From an uncultured Bacteroidales bacterium (GTDB taxonomy: Bacteria; Bacteroidota; Bacteroidia; Bacteroidales; P3), in the NCBI GenBank assembly GCA_937884485.1, contig CALGCG010000102.1, positions 1 through 8,124 of the forward strand: 8,124 nt of DNA. Direction: 5' to 3'. Position 1 is the stretch's first letter. Each line of letters begins with the position of its first letter. Position numbers and translations under genes: made by a program. Positions 1 through 6,974 of this stretch are shown here, piece after piece. The notes beneath the pieces are model-generated. The model was given only the letters and a program-made list of their open reading frames with translations, searched no databases and was not told where the DNA came from.

Positions 1-44
1 ACTATATAAGAACTATATGAGAACGATATAAGAACTATATAAGA
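1..44. repeat. 11-bp AT-rich tandem repeat, four copies
   Basis: Four head-to-tail copies of an 11-bp unit are seen with consensus ACTATATAAGA, at 1-11, 12-22, 23-33 and 34-44. Copies 1 and 4 are identical, copy 2 has A to G at its position 8, and copy 3 has T to G at its position 3. The array touches the window edge, so its full copy number is unknown. It lies downstream of the sugar permease gene and encodes nothing recognisable. The period is close to one helical turn, so the TATA tracts would face the same side of the DNA. Function is unknown. Confidence 0.9.
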
Positions 45-88
45 AGGGCCGAATAGGGGCCGAAGCGGGGGCGAATCGGGGGCGGGCC
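45..88. repeat. Degenerate GC-rich 11-bp array, in register with the AT-rich repeats
   Basis: Directly after the AT-rich copies, the 11-bp period continues as four looser units at 45-55, 56-66, 67-77 and 78-88, each roughly GGGGSCGAATC. Units 1 to 3 share the C-G-A-A core at positions 6-9; unit 4 has lost it. Units 1 to 3 keep the AA dinucleotide at positions 8-9, which is also where AA sits in the AT-rich unit. The stretch from 89 to 129, up to the permease stop codon, is GC-rich and shows no further clear repeat. The period is seen in the sequence; common descent of the two arrays is inference. Confidence 0.5.
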
Positions 89-129
89 GGGCGGCACGTG
101 TTTGTGGGTCGCGGGGCGGCCGTCGGCGG

Positions 130-1461
130 TCAGTCGACGGGGATGTCGCGGTTAACGTTCTTGGAGCCGACGAGGGCGTAGAAGAGGATGTAGGCGAGCA
201 TGGCGACGACGAGCCAGTAGGAGCCCATGTAGCCCACGGCGCCGGCGATGGCGTTCTGGATCAGCGGCATGACGCCGCCGCCGACGACCATCATCATGAA
301 GATGCCGGAGGCCTGCTCGGTGTAGCGGCCGAGGCCTTCGACCGAGAGGTTGAAGATGGTGCCCCACATGAGGGAGGTGCAGAGGCCGCAGAGGACGAGG
401 AAGAGGGCGCTGATGGGCACCTGGAACATCTGGAAGCCGCCGTCGACGCTGTAGCCGGGCATGGAGACACGTATGTCGCTGGGCATGAGGATGGCCACGA
501 TGACGAGGACGATGGCTGCCAGGGCCACGGTGGAGAGCTGGGCGCGCGTGGAGACGCGGCCGCTGATGGCGGCGCTGGCGGCGCGGCCCACCATCATCAG
601 GAGCCAGTAGATGGCTGCCACGGCGCCTCCGATGGCGGCGCCGCAGAGGGGGTCGTCGGTGAGGTAGAAATTGAGCTCGGCGGGGATGCCGACTTCGATG
701 CCTACGTAGAAGAAGATGGCCACGACGCCGAGGACGAGGTGGCGGAAGCTCCAGGCGCTGATGCGTCTGCCGTTCTTGTCGGTGGCGGCGCTCTGGTTCT
801 GGCGGCCGAGGGTGGGCTCGGGGATGCGTACGAAGAGGATGACCAGGAAGGCCAGGGCGAAGACGCCCATGGCGATGAAGAGCAGCGGGGCGACGTCGCT
901 CATGGCCGTGCGGTCGGTGACGGTGCCGATGAGGGCGCCGACGAGCAGGGGCGTGAGGGTGCCGGTGAGGGAGTTGAGGGTGCCGCCGGTCTGGATGAGC
1001 TGGTTGCCGCGGTTGCCGCCGCCGCCCAGGAGGTTGAGCATGGGGTTGACCACGGTGTTGAGCATGCAGACGCAGAAGCCGCAGATGAAGGCGCCGAGGA
1101 GGTAGATGATGAAGTTGAGCATCACGGGCTGGCCGCCGACGCTGAAGGTGGCCGTCGTGGCGCCCACGAGGCTCGAGAGGTACTGGATGACCATGCCGCA
1201 GAAGCCCACGCCGAGGGCGATGAGGGCGGTCTTCTTGTAGCCGATGCGGCTCATGAGTTTGCCGGCGGGGATGCCCATGATGAGGTAGGCCAGGAAGTTC
1301 ATGAGGTTGCCGAGCATGCCGGACCACTCATAGTTGTTTTTCCAGATGTTGCCGAAGGGGGCGGCCATGTTGGTCACGAAGCTGATCATGGCGAACATGA
1401 AGAACATGGCGATGACGGGGATGACGGCCACTTTGGCGGTCTGTGTGTTTTGTGTGCTCAT
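130..1461 (-). CDS. FHS/FucP-type MFS sugar transporter
   Basis: This encodes a 443-residue inner-membrane major facilitator permease, most like the fucose/glucose-galactose/N-acetylglucosamine permeases of the FHS family, which import sugars by proton or cation symport. About twelve hydrophobic helices are visible, near residues 11-31, 48-65, 76-96, 111-133, 160-180, 190-212, 240-262, 274-295, 308-325, 345-370, 383-402 and 410-431. A motif A-like GKLMSRIGYKK (67-77) follows helix 2. The family-typical NTVVNPMLNLLGGGG (135-149) follows helix 4, and a hydrophilic loop (about 213-238) separates the two halves. Length is normal for the family. The start is the first ATG in frame, preceded by an A-rich leader rather than a Shine-Dalgarno sequence. 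The gene lies 40 nt behind a peptidase gene with no visible terminator between them, so co-transcription is possible. The substrate cannot be read from sequence; NagP- or FucP-like roles are equally open. Confidence 0.9.
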   Translation of the reverse strand: MSTQNTQTAKVAVIPVIAMFFMFAMISFVTNMAAPFGNIWKNNYEWSGMLGNLMNFLAYLIMGIPAGKLMSRIGYKKTALIALGVGFCGMVIQYLSSLVGATTATFSVGGQPVMLNFIIYLLGAFICGFCVCMLNTVVNPMLNLLGGGGNRGNQLIQTGGTLNSLTGTLTPLLVGALIGTVTDRTAMSDVAPLLFIAMGVFALAFLVILFVRIPEPTLGRQNQSAATDKNGRRISAWSFRHLVLGVVAIFFYVGIEVGIPAELNFYLTDDPLCGAAIGGAVAAIYWLLMMVGRAASAAISGRVSTRAQLSTVALAAIVLVIVAILMPSDIRVSMPGYSVDGGFQMFQVPISALFLVLCGLCTSLMWGTIFNLSVEGLGRYTEQASGIFMMMVVGGGVMPLIQNAIAGAVGYMGSYWLVVAMLAYILFYALVGSKNVNRDIPVD

Positions 1462-1501
1462 GGTATTGTCGTTTTGTTTTTTTTCTTTGCTTTGCGGTGT
1501 T
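1462..1501 (-). other. A-rich leader before the permease gene
   Basis: The 40 nt between the peptidase stop and the permease ATG read, on the coding strand, as a purine-rich stretch with a run of eight A. There is no GGAGG-like ribosome site, no hairpin with a U-run, and no TAnnTTTG element of the Bacteroidetes type. A-rich leaders without Shine-Dalgarno sites are common for translation initiation in this phylum, so this is best read as the permease translation leader within a possible shared transcript. Confidence 0.4.
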
Positions 1502-3739
1502 TTATTGTGCTATGATTTTGAGGCTGCTGTCGTCGGTTTGGAGCATGTAGACTCCCGGAGCGGGGAGGGTGAAGGCGGGCGCCGGGTCGTCGGAGGAGGC
1601 TATCAGGCGTCCCTGCATGTCGATGAGTCGGAGGGCGAGCCGGCGGGGGTTGTCGACGCTGAGTGTGAGCCCGTCCTGCCTGACGGCGAAGGCGCCGGTG
1701 TCGATGTCGTCGATGGCCACGTCGGGCACGAAGGTGGCGATGATGGTGGCTGCCGAGGTGACGCGGTGGCGCAGGGGGTTGCTGCGGCTGCCGGAGCTCC
1801 AGCCCGTGAAGCGGTAGCCTGCCGCGGGGATGGCGGTGAGCACGGCGGTGTCGCCGGGATAGTAGTTGCCGCCGCCTTCGACGGTGCCGCGGCCGGCATG
1901 GCTGGGTTCGGCGCTGATGGTCACCTGCTGCAGTTCGCCCAGCAGGGCGCGGATCATCCACGACACATATTCGTTGCGGCCCTCGAGGTGGTCCCAGGTG
2001 GTGCCGGCGCGTTTGTACCAGGTGCCGTCGGGGTTGCCGGAGTAGCTGGAGACGGCGGCGGGGTTGCTGTAGGAGCGGCTGGTGAGGACCACCCACAGGG
2101 GCAGGCTGTCGACGAGCGGCACCGGGGCGGCGGGGGCCACGGTGACCCATCCGAAGTCGGTGGTGCTGGGGGTGCTGGAGTAGATGAGCTGGTCGCGGTT
2201 CTCGCCGAGGAATACGCTTACGGTGTAGGTGGCGTTGCTGACGCCGAAGAACTGGACGGCGTTGAGCTGGCGGTGGCGCGGCACGGAGCGCGCGGGCACG
2301 CGGATGGCCCATTCGGGCGGCGTGTTGCCGTATTCGCCCCACAGGCCCTGGTAGCCGGCGAAGCAGTAGCCCAGGGTGTCGCCGTAGATGGGGGCGAAGA
2401 GGGCCGTGTCGGTGTAGTCGTTGTTGGGGGTGAAGGTGAAGGGGTTGAGGTGGTTGCCGCTCTTCCAGTTGAGGAAGCGGTGGCCTTCGCTGGCGGTGGC
2501 CAGAAGGGTGACGGGGCTGTAGGATGCCACGGTGGCGCTGCCGCTGACGGTGCCTGTGGCGGGGTCGGAGGAGACCACGGCGACCGTCACCACGGAGTCT
2601 TCGCTGGCGGGGAAGACGTGCAGCAGGGCGTGGTTGTCGTGGCTGTAGGAGTTGCTCTCGTTGCCGCCGATGCCGCTGGCTCCGGGGCTCAGGGAGTCGA
2701 AGGTGTAGTAGCCGTCGCAGTAGCCGCCCCAGCCCCAGTTGAGGTGGTAGAAGCCCAGGGAGTCGTAGCCGTCGACGACGAAGGCGTGGCCGCCCTGGCC
2801 GTCGGTGCCCGAGAACATGACGGGACGCGAGGCGTTGAGTTCGGTGGTGAGGAGGTCGTTCCACTGCGCGTCGGTGAAGTTGTCGCGGTAGGCCGCGAAG
2901 AGGGCCTGGTTGTAGCGGAAGTGGTTCTTCAGGGCGTTCTCGGCCGAGGCGCTGTTGGGGTCGCCGTAGGCGGCGACATGAGCTCCGCTGCTCGACGGGC
3001 TGTAGTTCATCTCCACGGCGACGCCCACGTGGTACATCAGCAGTGCCACGGCGTCGATTTCCTGCTGGGAGGAGCTGCCGTTGAGGCGGTCGGGCATGTG
3101 GGCCCAGTCGTAGTGGGTTGTGTCGAAGCGGGCGCCCAGGTTGCCGAAGCTGCCGGCGGCATAGGAGTGCGAGCCGCGTCCCACGGCGGGGTGGTTCCAG
3201 TATTTCATCACCTGCGCCATGGCGGTGGCCACGCATCCGGTGACGGAGTAGGCCTGGTCCGTGGTGCTGTAGGGGCACATGACGTTGTACCATGGCGACT
3301 GGTTCCACTGGGTGGTCATCAGGGGGGCTACGGCGGTGTCGCGCACGGTGCGGTATTTGCCGCCTGCCAGCATTTGCCATTCCTGGAGGGTCTGGCTGGC
3401 AGGGGTGATGCCGAGGGTGCAGAGGGTGCGTATGTTGCGCTGATAGGCGTGGAGCCACGACTGGACGTGGGGCGCCAGGGTGTCGGCGGGGAAGGTGCCT
3501 GTGGGCGAATAGCCCAGCACCGGACGCACACAGTCGTCGGCGGCGATGAGGGCGAAGCCTTGGCCGTCGGCGCCGGTAAAGAGGTAGCAGTCGGTAAAGG
3601 CCGACGGGGTGGCGTCGACCACGGCTTTGCGGAGCAGCGTTTCGGCGGCATGGCGTGCCACGGTGGGGTCTACGGGTTTGGCCCATGCCGTCAGGGCCAG
3701 GAAGAGGGTGGTGAGTGTTAGCAGAACGGTTTTGGTCAT
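1502..3739 (-). CDS. Secreted C10 cysteine peptidase (streptopain-like), downstream paralogue
   Basis: This encodes a 745-residue exported cysteine endopeptidase of MEROPS family C10 (streptopain SpeB, P. gingivalis PrtT, P. intermedia interpain A). Parts in order: signal peptide 1-20 (cleavage after AWA, before KPV); Spi-type inhibitory propeptide about 24-130; catalytic core about 137-378 with nucleophile Cys169 in VTGCVATAMAQ, His318 in GGHAF, and the NWGWGG strand at 334-339; InlB-like beta repeat about 384-449; beta-sandwich domain about 451-600; second InlB-like repeat about 606-670; T9SS type A sorting domain about 676-745 (LIDMQGRLI, LPAPGVYMLQ). All expected catalytic residues are present, so an active zymogen is likely. 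The ATG at 3739 is chosen because it gives the signal peptide and aligns with the paralogue; the frame stays open to 4624, but that part overlaps the neighbour's coding sequence. No Shine-Dalgarno site is seen. It lies 11 nt after the upstream paralogue, probably in one transcript. A glycine-rich loop (352-366) resembles that of SpeB. Confidence 0.93.
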   Translation of the reverse strand: MTKTVLLTLTTLFLALTAWAKPVDPTVARHAAETLLRKAVVDATPSAFTDCYLFTGADGQGFALIAADDCVRPVLGYSPTGTFPADTLAPHVQSWLHAYQRNIRTLCTLGITPASQTLQEWQMLAGGKYRTVRDTAVAPLMTTQWNQSPWYNVMCPYSTTDQAYSVTGCVATAMAQVMKYWNHPAVGRGSHSYAAGSFGNLGARFDTTHYDWAHMPDRLNGSSSQQEIDAVALLMYHVGVAVEMNYSPSSSGAHVAAYGDPNSASAENALKNHFRYNQALFAAYRDNFTDAQWNDLLTTELNASRPVMFSGTDGQGGHAFVVDGYDSLGFYHLNWGWGGYCDGYYTFDSLSPGASGIGGNESNSYSHDNHALLHVFPASEDSVVTVAVVSSDPATGTVSGSATVASYSPVTLLATASEGHRFLNWKSGNHLNPFTFTPNNDYTDTALFAPIYGDTLGYCFAGYQGLWGEYGNTPPEWAIRVPARSVPRHRQLNAVQFFGVSNATYTVSVFLGENRDQLIYSSTPSTTDFGWVTVAPAAPVPLVDSLPLWVVLTSRSYSNPAAVSSYSGNPDGTWYKRAGTTWDHLEGRNEYVSWMIRALLGELQQVTISAEPSHAGRGTVEGGGNYYPGDTAVLTAIPAAGYRFTGWSSGSRSNPLRHRVTSAATIIATFVPDVAIDDIDTGAFAVRQDGLTLSVDNPRRLALRLIDMQGRLIASSDDPAPAFTLPAPGVYMLQTDDSSLKIIAQ

Positions 3740-3750
3740 GTTCGATGGTG

Positions 3751-5988
3751 TTATTTGATGACTACAATACGTCGTGTGGGCATGCCCTCGGCTTGGAGCA
3801 GGTAGACGCCTGCCGCGGGCAGGTCGAGGGTGATGCGGGTGTTGCTGGAGGCTGCCTGGCGGCGGCCCATGATGTCGTAGAGGGCCACGGCGCGCCCCTC
3901 GGGGTTGTCGATGGTGACGGTGAGGCCCGTGGTGCTGGCTGTGAGGACCGGGCGGTCGGCTTCGCCGATGCCTTGCATTTCGCCGAAGTAGGCCACAAAG
4001 AGGGTGTCGCTGGTGACGGCAAAGCGCAGGGGGTTGTCGGTGTTTCCGTCGCCCCAGCCCGTGAAGGAGTAGGGGGGTGTGGCGAGGGCAACGAGTGTGC
4101 AGGTGTCGCCGGGATAGTAGTCGCCCATGCCGCTCACCTGGCCCATACTGATGTTGTTGGGCGTTGCAGCCACGTGGTATTTGCGCGTGGGGGCCATGAT
4201 GGCGCGGATCAGCCAGGAGTAGCGGGCACCATACTGGTCGAGCTGGCGCCAGCCGTCGGGCAGGTGGTACCATGAGCCGTCGCTGTTGCCGCTGTAGCGT
4301 CCCATGGTGGCGGGATATCCGTCGCTGGCAACGGCGGTGAGGGTGATCCACAGGGTTGAGTTGGAGTCGAGCACAAGGGGGGCGTCGAGGATGTGCCTGT
4401 ACCAGGTGTTGAGTGTGTCGCTGCCCATTTCGCTGATGCTGGCATGGTAGACCAACGTCTGCTCGCAGATGCTGTCGCCCACATAGATATTGAGCTCGTG
4501 GGGCACGGCGGTGTAGGGGATGAAGTTCACTTCGGTGAGGCTGCGGTGGGGGAGGTGTGTGACGGGGGGCACGCGGATGCCCCACTGGGTGGTGTCGGTG
4601 TAGTCGTCGCGCCAGCAGGACCACAGGACGTTGGCATAGCTTATCGTGTCGCCAAAGAGGATTTGGTAGATGGCGGTGTCACTCAGGCTGCCATTGGCAA
4701 TGAAGCTGTTGGGATTGTAGACACTCCCCGATGCCCAACGGGAGAAGAGGTAGCCTTCGTTGGCGCGGGCTATGATGTTGACGGTGTCGACGCCTGTGCG
4801 GTAGGTGCCGCTGCCGATGACGCTTCCCATGAGACTGTCGGCGGCAACCATGCTGATGGTGCATAGGCTGTCGGTCGGGGCGGTGACAGGGCGGATGCCG
4901 ATGATGGCTTGGTTGTATAGGGAGAAGCTATAAATTAATGGGTTGAGAGAGTCGATGCAGAAGAAACCGTTGGCGCGTCCACCCCAGCCCCAGTTGATGT
5001 GGAAGAGCCCTGTCGAGTCGTAACCGTCGAGCACAAAAGCATGTCCTCCATGGATGGAGTCGCGTCCGGAGTATAGTACGGGCTGCCCGTTGTCGCACTC
5101 CTGCCGCAGGAGGGCGCACCATTGGCTGTTGGTGTACTCGTTTTTGTTGAGGCTTTGCATGAGGGGGCTGTAGCGGAAGTGGGTCTTCAGGGCGTTCTCG
5201 GCCGAGGGTTGGTTGATGTTGCCATAAGATGCTGAGAAAGCGCCGCTGCTCTGGGGGCTGTAGTTCATGTTCACTGCGATGCCGGCATCGCGGCAGATTC
5301 GGGCCACGGCGGTGATTTCCTGGCTGCTGCTTACGGCGTTGAGACTGTCGGGCATGAGGGACCATTCATAGTGCGTGGTGTCGAAGCAGGCGGAGAGCAG
5401 ACCATAGACGGGATGCTGGTAGCTGTGGCTGCCCATGCCTGTGGCGGGATGGCGCCAGAAGCGCATGATTTGCGCCATGGCTGTGGCCACGCAGCCGGTG
5501 ACAGCGTAGGCGGAGTCGGCCTCGTCGTAGGGGCAGAGGCTATTGTAGTAGGGCTTCTGGCTCCAGCAGGATGTGAGCAGCGGTCCCACCTGCCCGGAAC
5601 TCTTCATGGCTGTGGTGAGTAGTTGTTGCCACTGGGCTGCCACCTCGGGGCCGGCTTCGAGAGAGGCCTCTTCGGCGGCGGCAATGGCGTTCATGCAGCC
5701 GTCGAGCCATACCTGCAGGTTGGAGGGTATGGCGTCGATGGGGAAGGTCTCTGTAAGCGAGTAGGCCAAGAGCGGGCGCACACAGTCTGACGCCGAAACC
5801 AGGACGAACCCCTTGTCGTCGGCGGCGGTGAAAAGGTAGCAATGGGTGAAGTTGCCAGGGGTGGCGTCGACCAGGTTTTTCTGCAGTATGTGGCTGGCGA
5901 TGCGCTGTGCCGTAGCGCGTTCGACGGGTTTGGCGTTGGCCAGGGTCACGGCGAGCACGGCGATGACCAGTGCGATGAGTCTTTTCAT
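3751..5988 (-). CDS. Secreted C10 cysteine peptidase (streptopain-like), upstream paralogue
   Basis: This encodes a 745-residue exported C10-family cysteine peptidase, homologous over its whole length to the gene that follows. Parts in order: signal peptide 1-19 (cleavage after ANA, before KPV); Spi-type propeptide about 23-125; catalytic core about 134-368 with Cys166 in VTGCVATAMAQ, His316 in GGHAF and NWGWGG at 332-337; InlB-like repeat about 376-442; beta-sandwich domain about 446-598 (WGIRVPP, then NIYVGD); second InlB-like repeat about 603-669; T9SS sorting domain about 673-745 (VALYDIMGRRQ, LPAAGVYLLQ). The expected product is a zymogen taken across the inner membrane by Sec and across the outer membrane by T9SS, acting on external proteins. 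Compared with its paralogue, the loop after NWGWGG is 8 residues shorter and lacks the glycine-rich part. By eye the gene is less GC-rich than its neighbour in places. It is the first gene after the atp terminator, and its own promoter is not obvious. Confidence 0.93.
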   Translation of the reverse strand: MKRLIALVIAVLAVTLANAKPVERATAQRIASHILQKNLVDATPGNFTHCYLFTAADDKGFVLVSASDCVRPLLAYSLTETFPIDAIPSNLQVWLDGCMNAIAAAEEASLEAGPEVAAQWQQLLTTAMKSSGQVGPLLTSCWSQKPYYNSLCPYDEADSAYAVTGCVATAMAQIMRFWRHPATGMGSHSYQHPVYGLLSACFDTTHYEWSLMPDSLNAVSSSQEITAVARICRDAGIAVNMNYSPQSSGAFSASYGNINQPSAENALKTHFRYSPLMQSLNKNEYTNSQWCALLRQECDNGQPVLYSGRDSIHGGHAFVLDGYDSTGLFHINWGWGGRANGFFCIDSLNPLIYSFSLYNQAIIGIRPVTAPTDSLCTISMVAADSLMGSVIGSGTYRTGVDTVNIIARANEGYLFSRWASGSVYNPNSFIANGSLSDTAIYQILFGDTISYANVLWSCWRDDYTDTTQWGIRVPPVTHLPHRSLTEVNFIPYTAVPHELNIYVGDSICEQTLVYHASISEMGSDTLNTWYRHILDAPLVLDSNSTLWITLTAVASDGYPATMGRYSGNSDGSWYHLPDGWRQLDQYGARYSWLIRAIMAPTRKYHVAATPNNISMGQVSGMGDYYPGDTCTLVALATPPYSFTGWGDGNTDNPLRFAVTSDTLFVAYFGEMQGIGEADRPVLTASTTGLTVTIDNPEGRAVALYDIMGRRQAASSNTRITLDLPAAGVYLLQAEGMPTRRIVVIK

Positions 5989-6016
5989 GCTGTTCTGTTT
6001 TATTCTGTTGGCGTAT
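5989..6016 (-). other. Short leader of the peptidase unit
   Basis: Only 28 nt separate the U-run of the atp terminator from the ATG of the first peptidase gene. On the coding strand the leader is A-rich near the start codon and has no Shine-Dalgarno sequence. No full Bacteroidetes promoter (TTTG near -33 with TAnnTTTG near -7) is visible in it. A promoter would have to overlap the terminator or lie within atpG. Confidence 0.4.
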
Positions 6017-6063
6017 AAAAAAGATAAAAAGGGGCACCGCAGGTGTTCCGGCGATGCCCCTTT
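6017..6063 (-). terminator. Intrinsic terminator of the atp operon
   Basis: On the minus strand, 12 nt after the atpG stop codon, a 13-bp stem is formed by 6051-6063 and 6028-6040. Its 5' arm is AAAGGGGCAUCGC; all pairs are Watson-Crick except one U-G. The loop is the 10 nt at 6041-6050. A U-rich tract (TTTTTATCTTTTTT, 6017-6030) overlaps the last three stem pairs and continues after them. This is a textbook Rho-independent terminator and supports atpG as the last gene of its operon. On the plus strand the stem lacks a comparable U-run, so the terminator is directional. Confidence 0.92.
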
Positions 6064-6075
6064 GTGAGGTTGGGG

Positions 6076-6960
6076 TTATCCTTTCAAAGCTTCCGAACCG
6101 CTCACAATCTCGATAATCTCGTTGGTGATGGCCGCCTGGCGGGCTTTGTTGTAGCTCAGGCGCAGGTCCTTGAGGAGCTCGGTGGCGTTGTCGGTGGCTT
6201 TCTGCATGGCTGTCATGCGGGCTCCGTGTTCGGAGGCCAGCGAGTCGAGCACCATGCGGTAGAAGGTCGACCTAAGCATCAGGGGCACCATGCTGCGCAC
6301 GATGTCCTCCTTGGAGGGTTCGTAGATGTAGTCGTTCTTCATGCCGGCGGGACCCTTGGCTTGTGCGGCCTCGGTGGGTGCCACGGGCAACAGCTGGTCG
6401 GTGGAGAGCACCTGGGAGAGGGAGTTCTTGAACTGGTTGTACACCACCTCCACGTGGTCTATCTCCTTGGCGGCAAAGGCTGTCATGATGCTGTCGGCCA
6501 CCTCGGCCACAGCGTCGAAGGTGGCGTTGTCGAGCAGGTCGTCGTTCACCGTGAGGTTGATGTCTTTGCGGCGCACGAGGAGCTCGGACGATTTCTTGCC
6601 GATGGACAACACGCGCAGTTCGCCGTCTTCGGGCAGCAGGGCTTTGTAGTGCTCGATGCGGGCGTTGGCCTGCTTGATGACGTTGCTGTTGAAGGCTCCG
6701 CAGAGGCCCTTGTTCGACGTCACCACCACCAGCAGCACGGTCTTCATCGGCCGCACGGCGTGGTAGGGGGTCAGCGCTTCGCCGCCGGTGTCGATGTCGG
6801 TCACTATCTCGTCCAGCTGCGCGGCGTAGGGCCTCATGCCTATGATGGCGTTCTGGGCCCGGCGGAACTTGGCGGCGGAGACCATCTTCATGGCGGAGGT
6901 GATCTGCTGCGTCGAGCTCACGGAGGCTATGCGCGTTCTGACTTCTTTTAAATTAGCCAT
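6076..6960 (-). CDS. atpG: F1Fo ATP synthase subunit gamma
   Basis: This encodes the 294-residue central-stalk subunit, which rotates inside the alpha3beta3 ring and couples proton flow through Fo to ATP synthesis at the cytoplasmic face of the inner membrane. The N-terminal helix (about 1-55) carries the family pattern STQQITSAMKMVSAAKFRRAQ-like at 16-36, with a central Rossmann-like part containing TSNKGLCGAFNSNVI (about 89-103). The C-terminal helix (about 245-294) ends in the conserved RQAAITNEIIEIVSGSEAL. The classic gamma signature expects G-A near the end, and here it is G-S (288-289), a small change. Length is typical for Bacteroidetes. The start ATG at 6960 is supported by an upstream GGAAAGG and by the conserved N terminus MANLKEVRTRI. 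It follows atpA by 14 nt and precedes a strong terminator. Confidence 0.97.
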   Translation of the reverse strand: MANLKEVRTRIASVSSTQQITSAMKMVSAAKFRRAQNAIIGMRPYAAQLDEIVTDIDTGGEALTPYHAVRPMKTVLLVVVTSNKGLCGAFNSNVIKQANARIEHYKALLPEDGELRVLSIGKKSSELLVRRKDINLTVNDDLLDNATFDAVAEVADSIMTAFAAKEIDHVEVVYNQFKNSLSQVLSTDQLLPVAPTEAAQAKGPAGMKNDYIYEPSKEDIVRSMVPLMLRSTFYRMVLDSLASEHGARMTAMQKATDNATELLKDLRLSYNKARQAAITNEIIEIVSGSEALKG

Positions 6961-6967
6961 TCTTCAG

Positions 6968-6974
6968 CCTTTCC
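6968..6974 (-). promoter_or_regulatory. Ribosome binding site of atpG
   Basis: The coding strand between the atpA stop and the atpG start contains GGAAAGG with a 7-nt spacer to the ATG. It is the only clear purine-rich Shine-Dalgarno-like site in the window; the peptidase and permease genes lack one. It fixes the atpG start and fits strong, coupled translation after atpA. Confidence 0.55.

Noticed and set aside
1..88. CRISPR array
   Set aside because: The units are 11 bp and directly adjacent, with no spacers and no cas genes in the window.
1..129. Intrinsic terminator for the permease gene
   Set aside because: GC-rich short inverted repeats exist near 110-130, but no stem is followed by a U-run on the minus strand. 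The 3' end may lie beyond the window.
739..1515. Plus-strand open frame of 258 codons rich in Glu, Ala, Gly, His and Asp
   Set aside because: It lies antisense to the permease. The biased composition mirrors the membrane-protein codons and no domain is recognisable.
1458..3686. Second minus-strand open frame of 742 codons overlapping the downstream peptidase
   Set aside because: It is an out-of-frame reading of the peptidase gene, very rich in Arg, Pro and His, with no signal peptide or motif.
1334..3721. Plus-strand open frame of 795 codons, opposite the permease start and the downstream peptidase
   Set aside because: It is antisense to genes with clear family membership. Its translation is Gly/Ala/Val-rich with no recognisable domain, as expected from GC-rich DNA where stops are rare in shadow frames.
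3740..4624. Upstream extension of the downstream peptidase by 295 in-frame codons
   Set aside because: The extension overlaps the paralogue's coding sequence in another frame and reads as low-complexity Arg/His/Pro. The ATG at 3739 gives a proper signal peptide matching the paralogue.
6019..6026. TATCTTTT as a -7 promoter box for the peptidase genes
   Set aside because: It lacks the final G of TAnnTTTG, lies inside the terminator U-run, and has no TTTG at the expected distance upstream.
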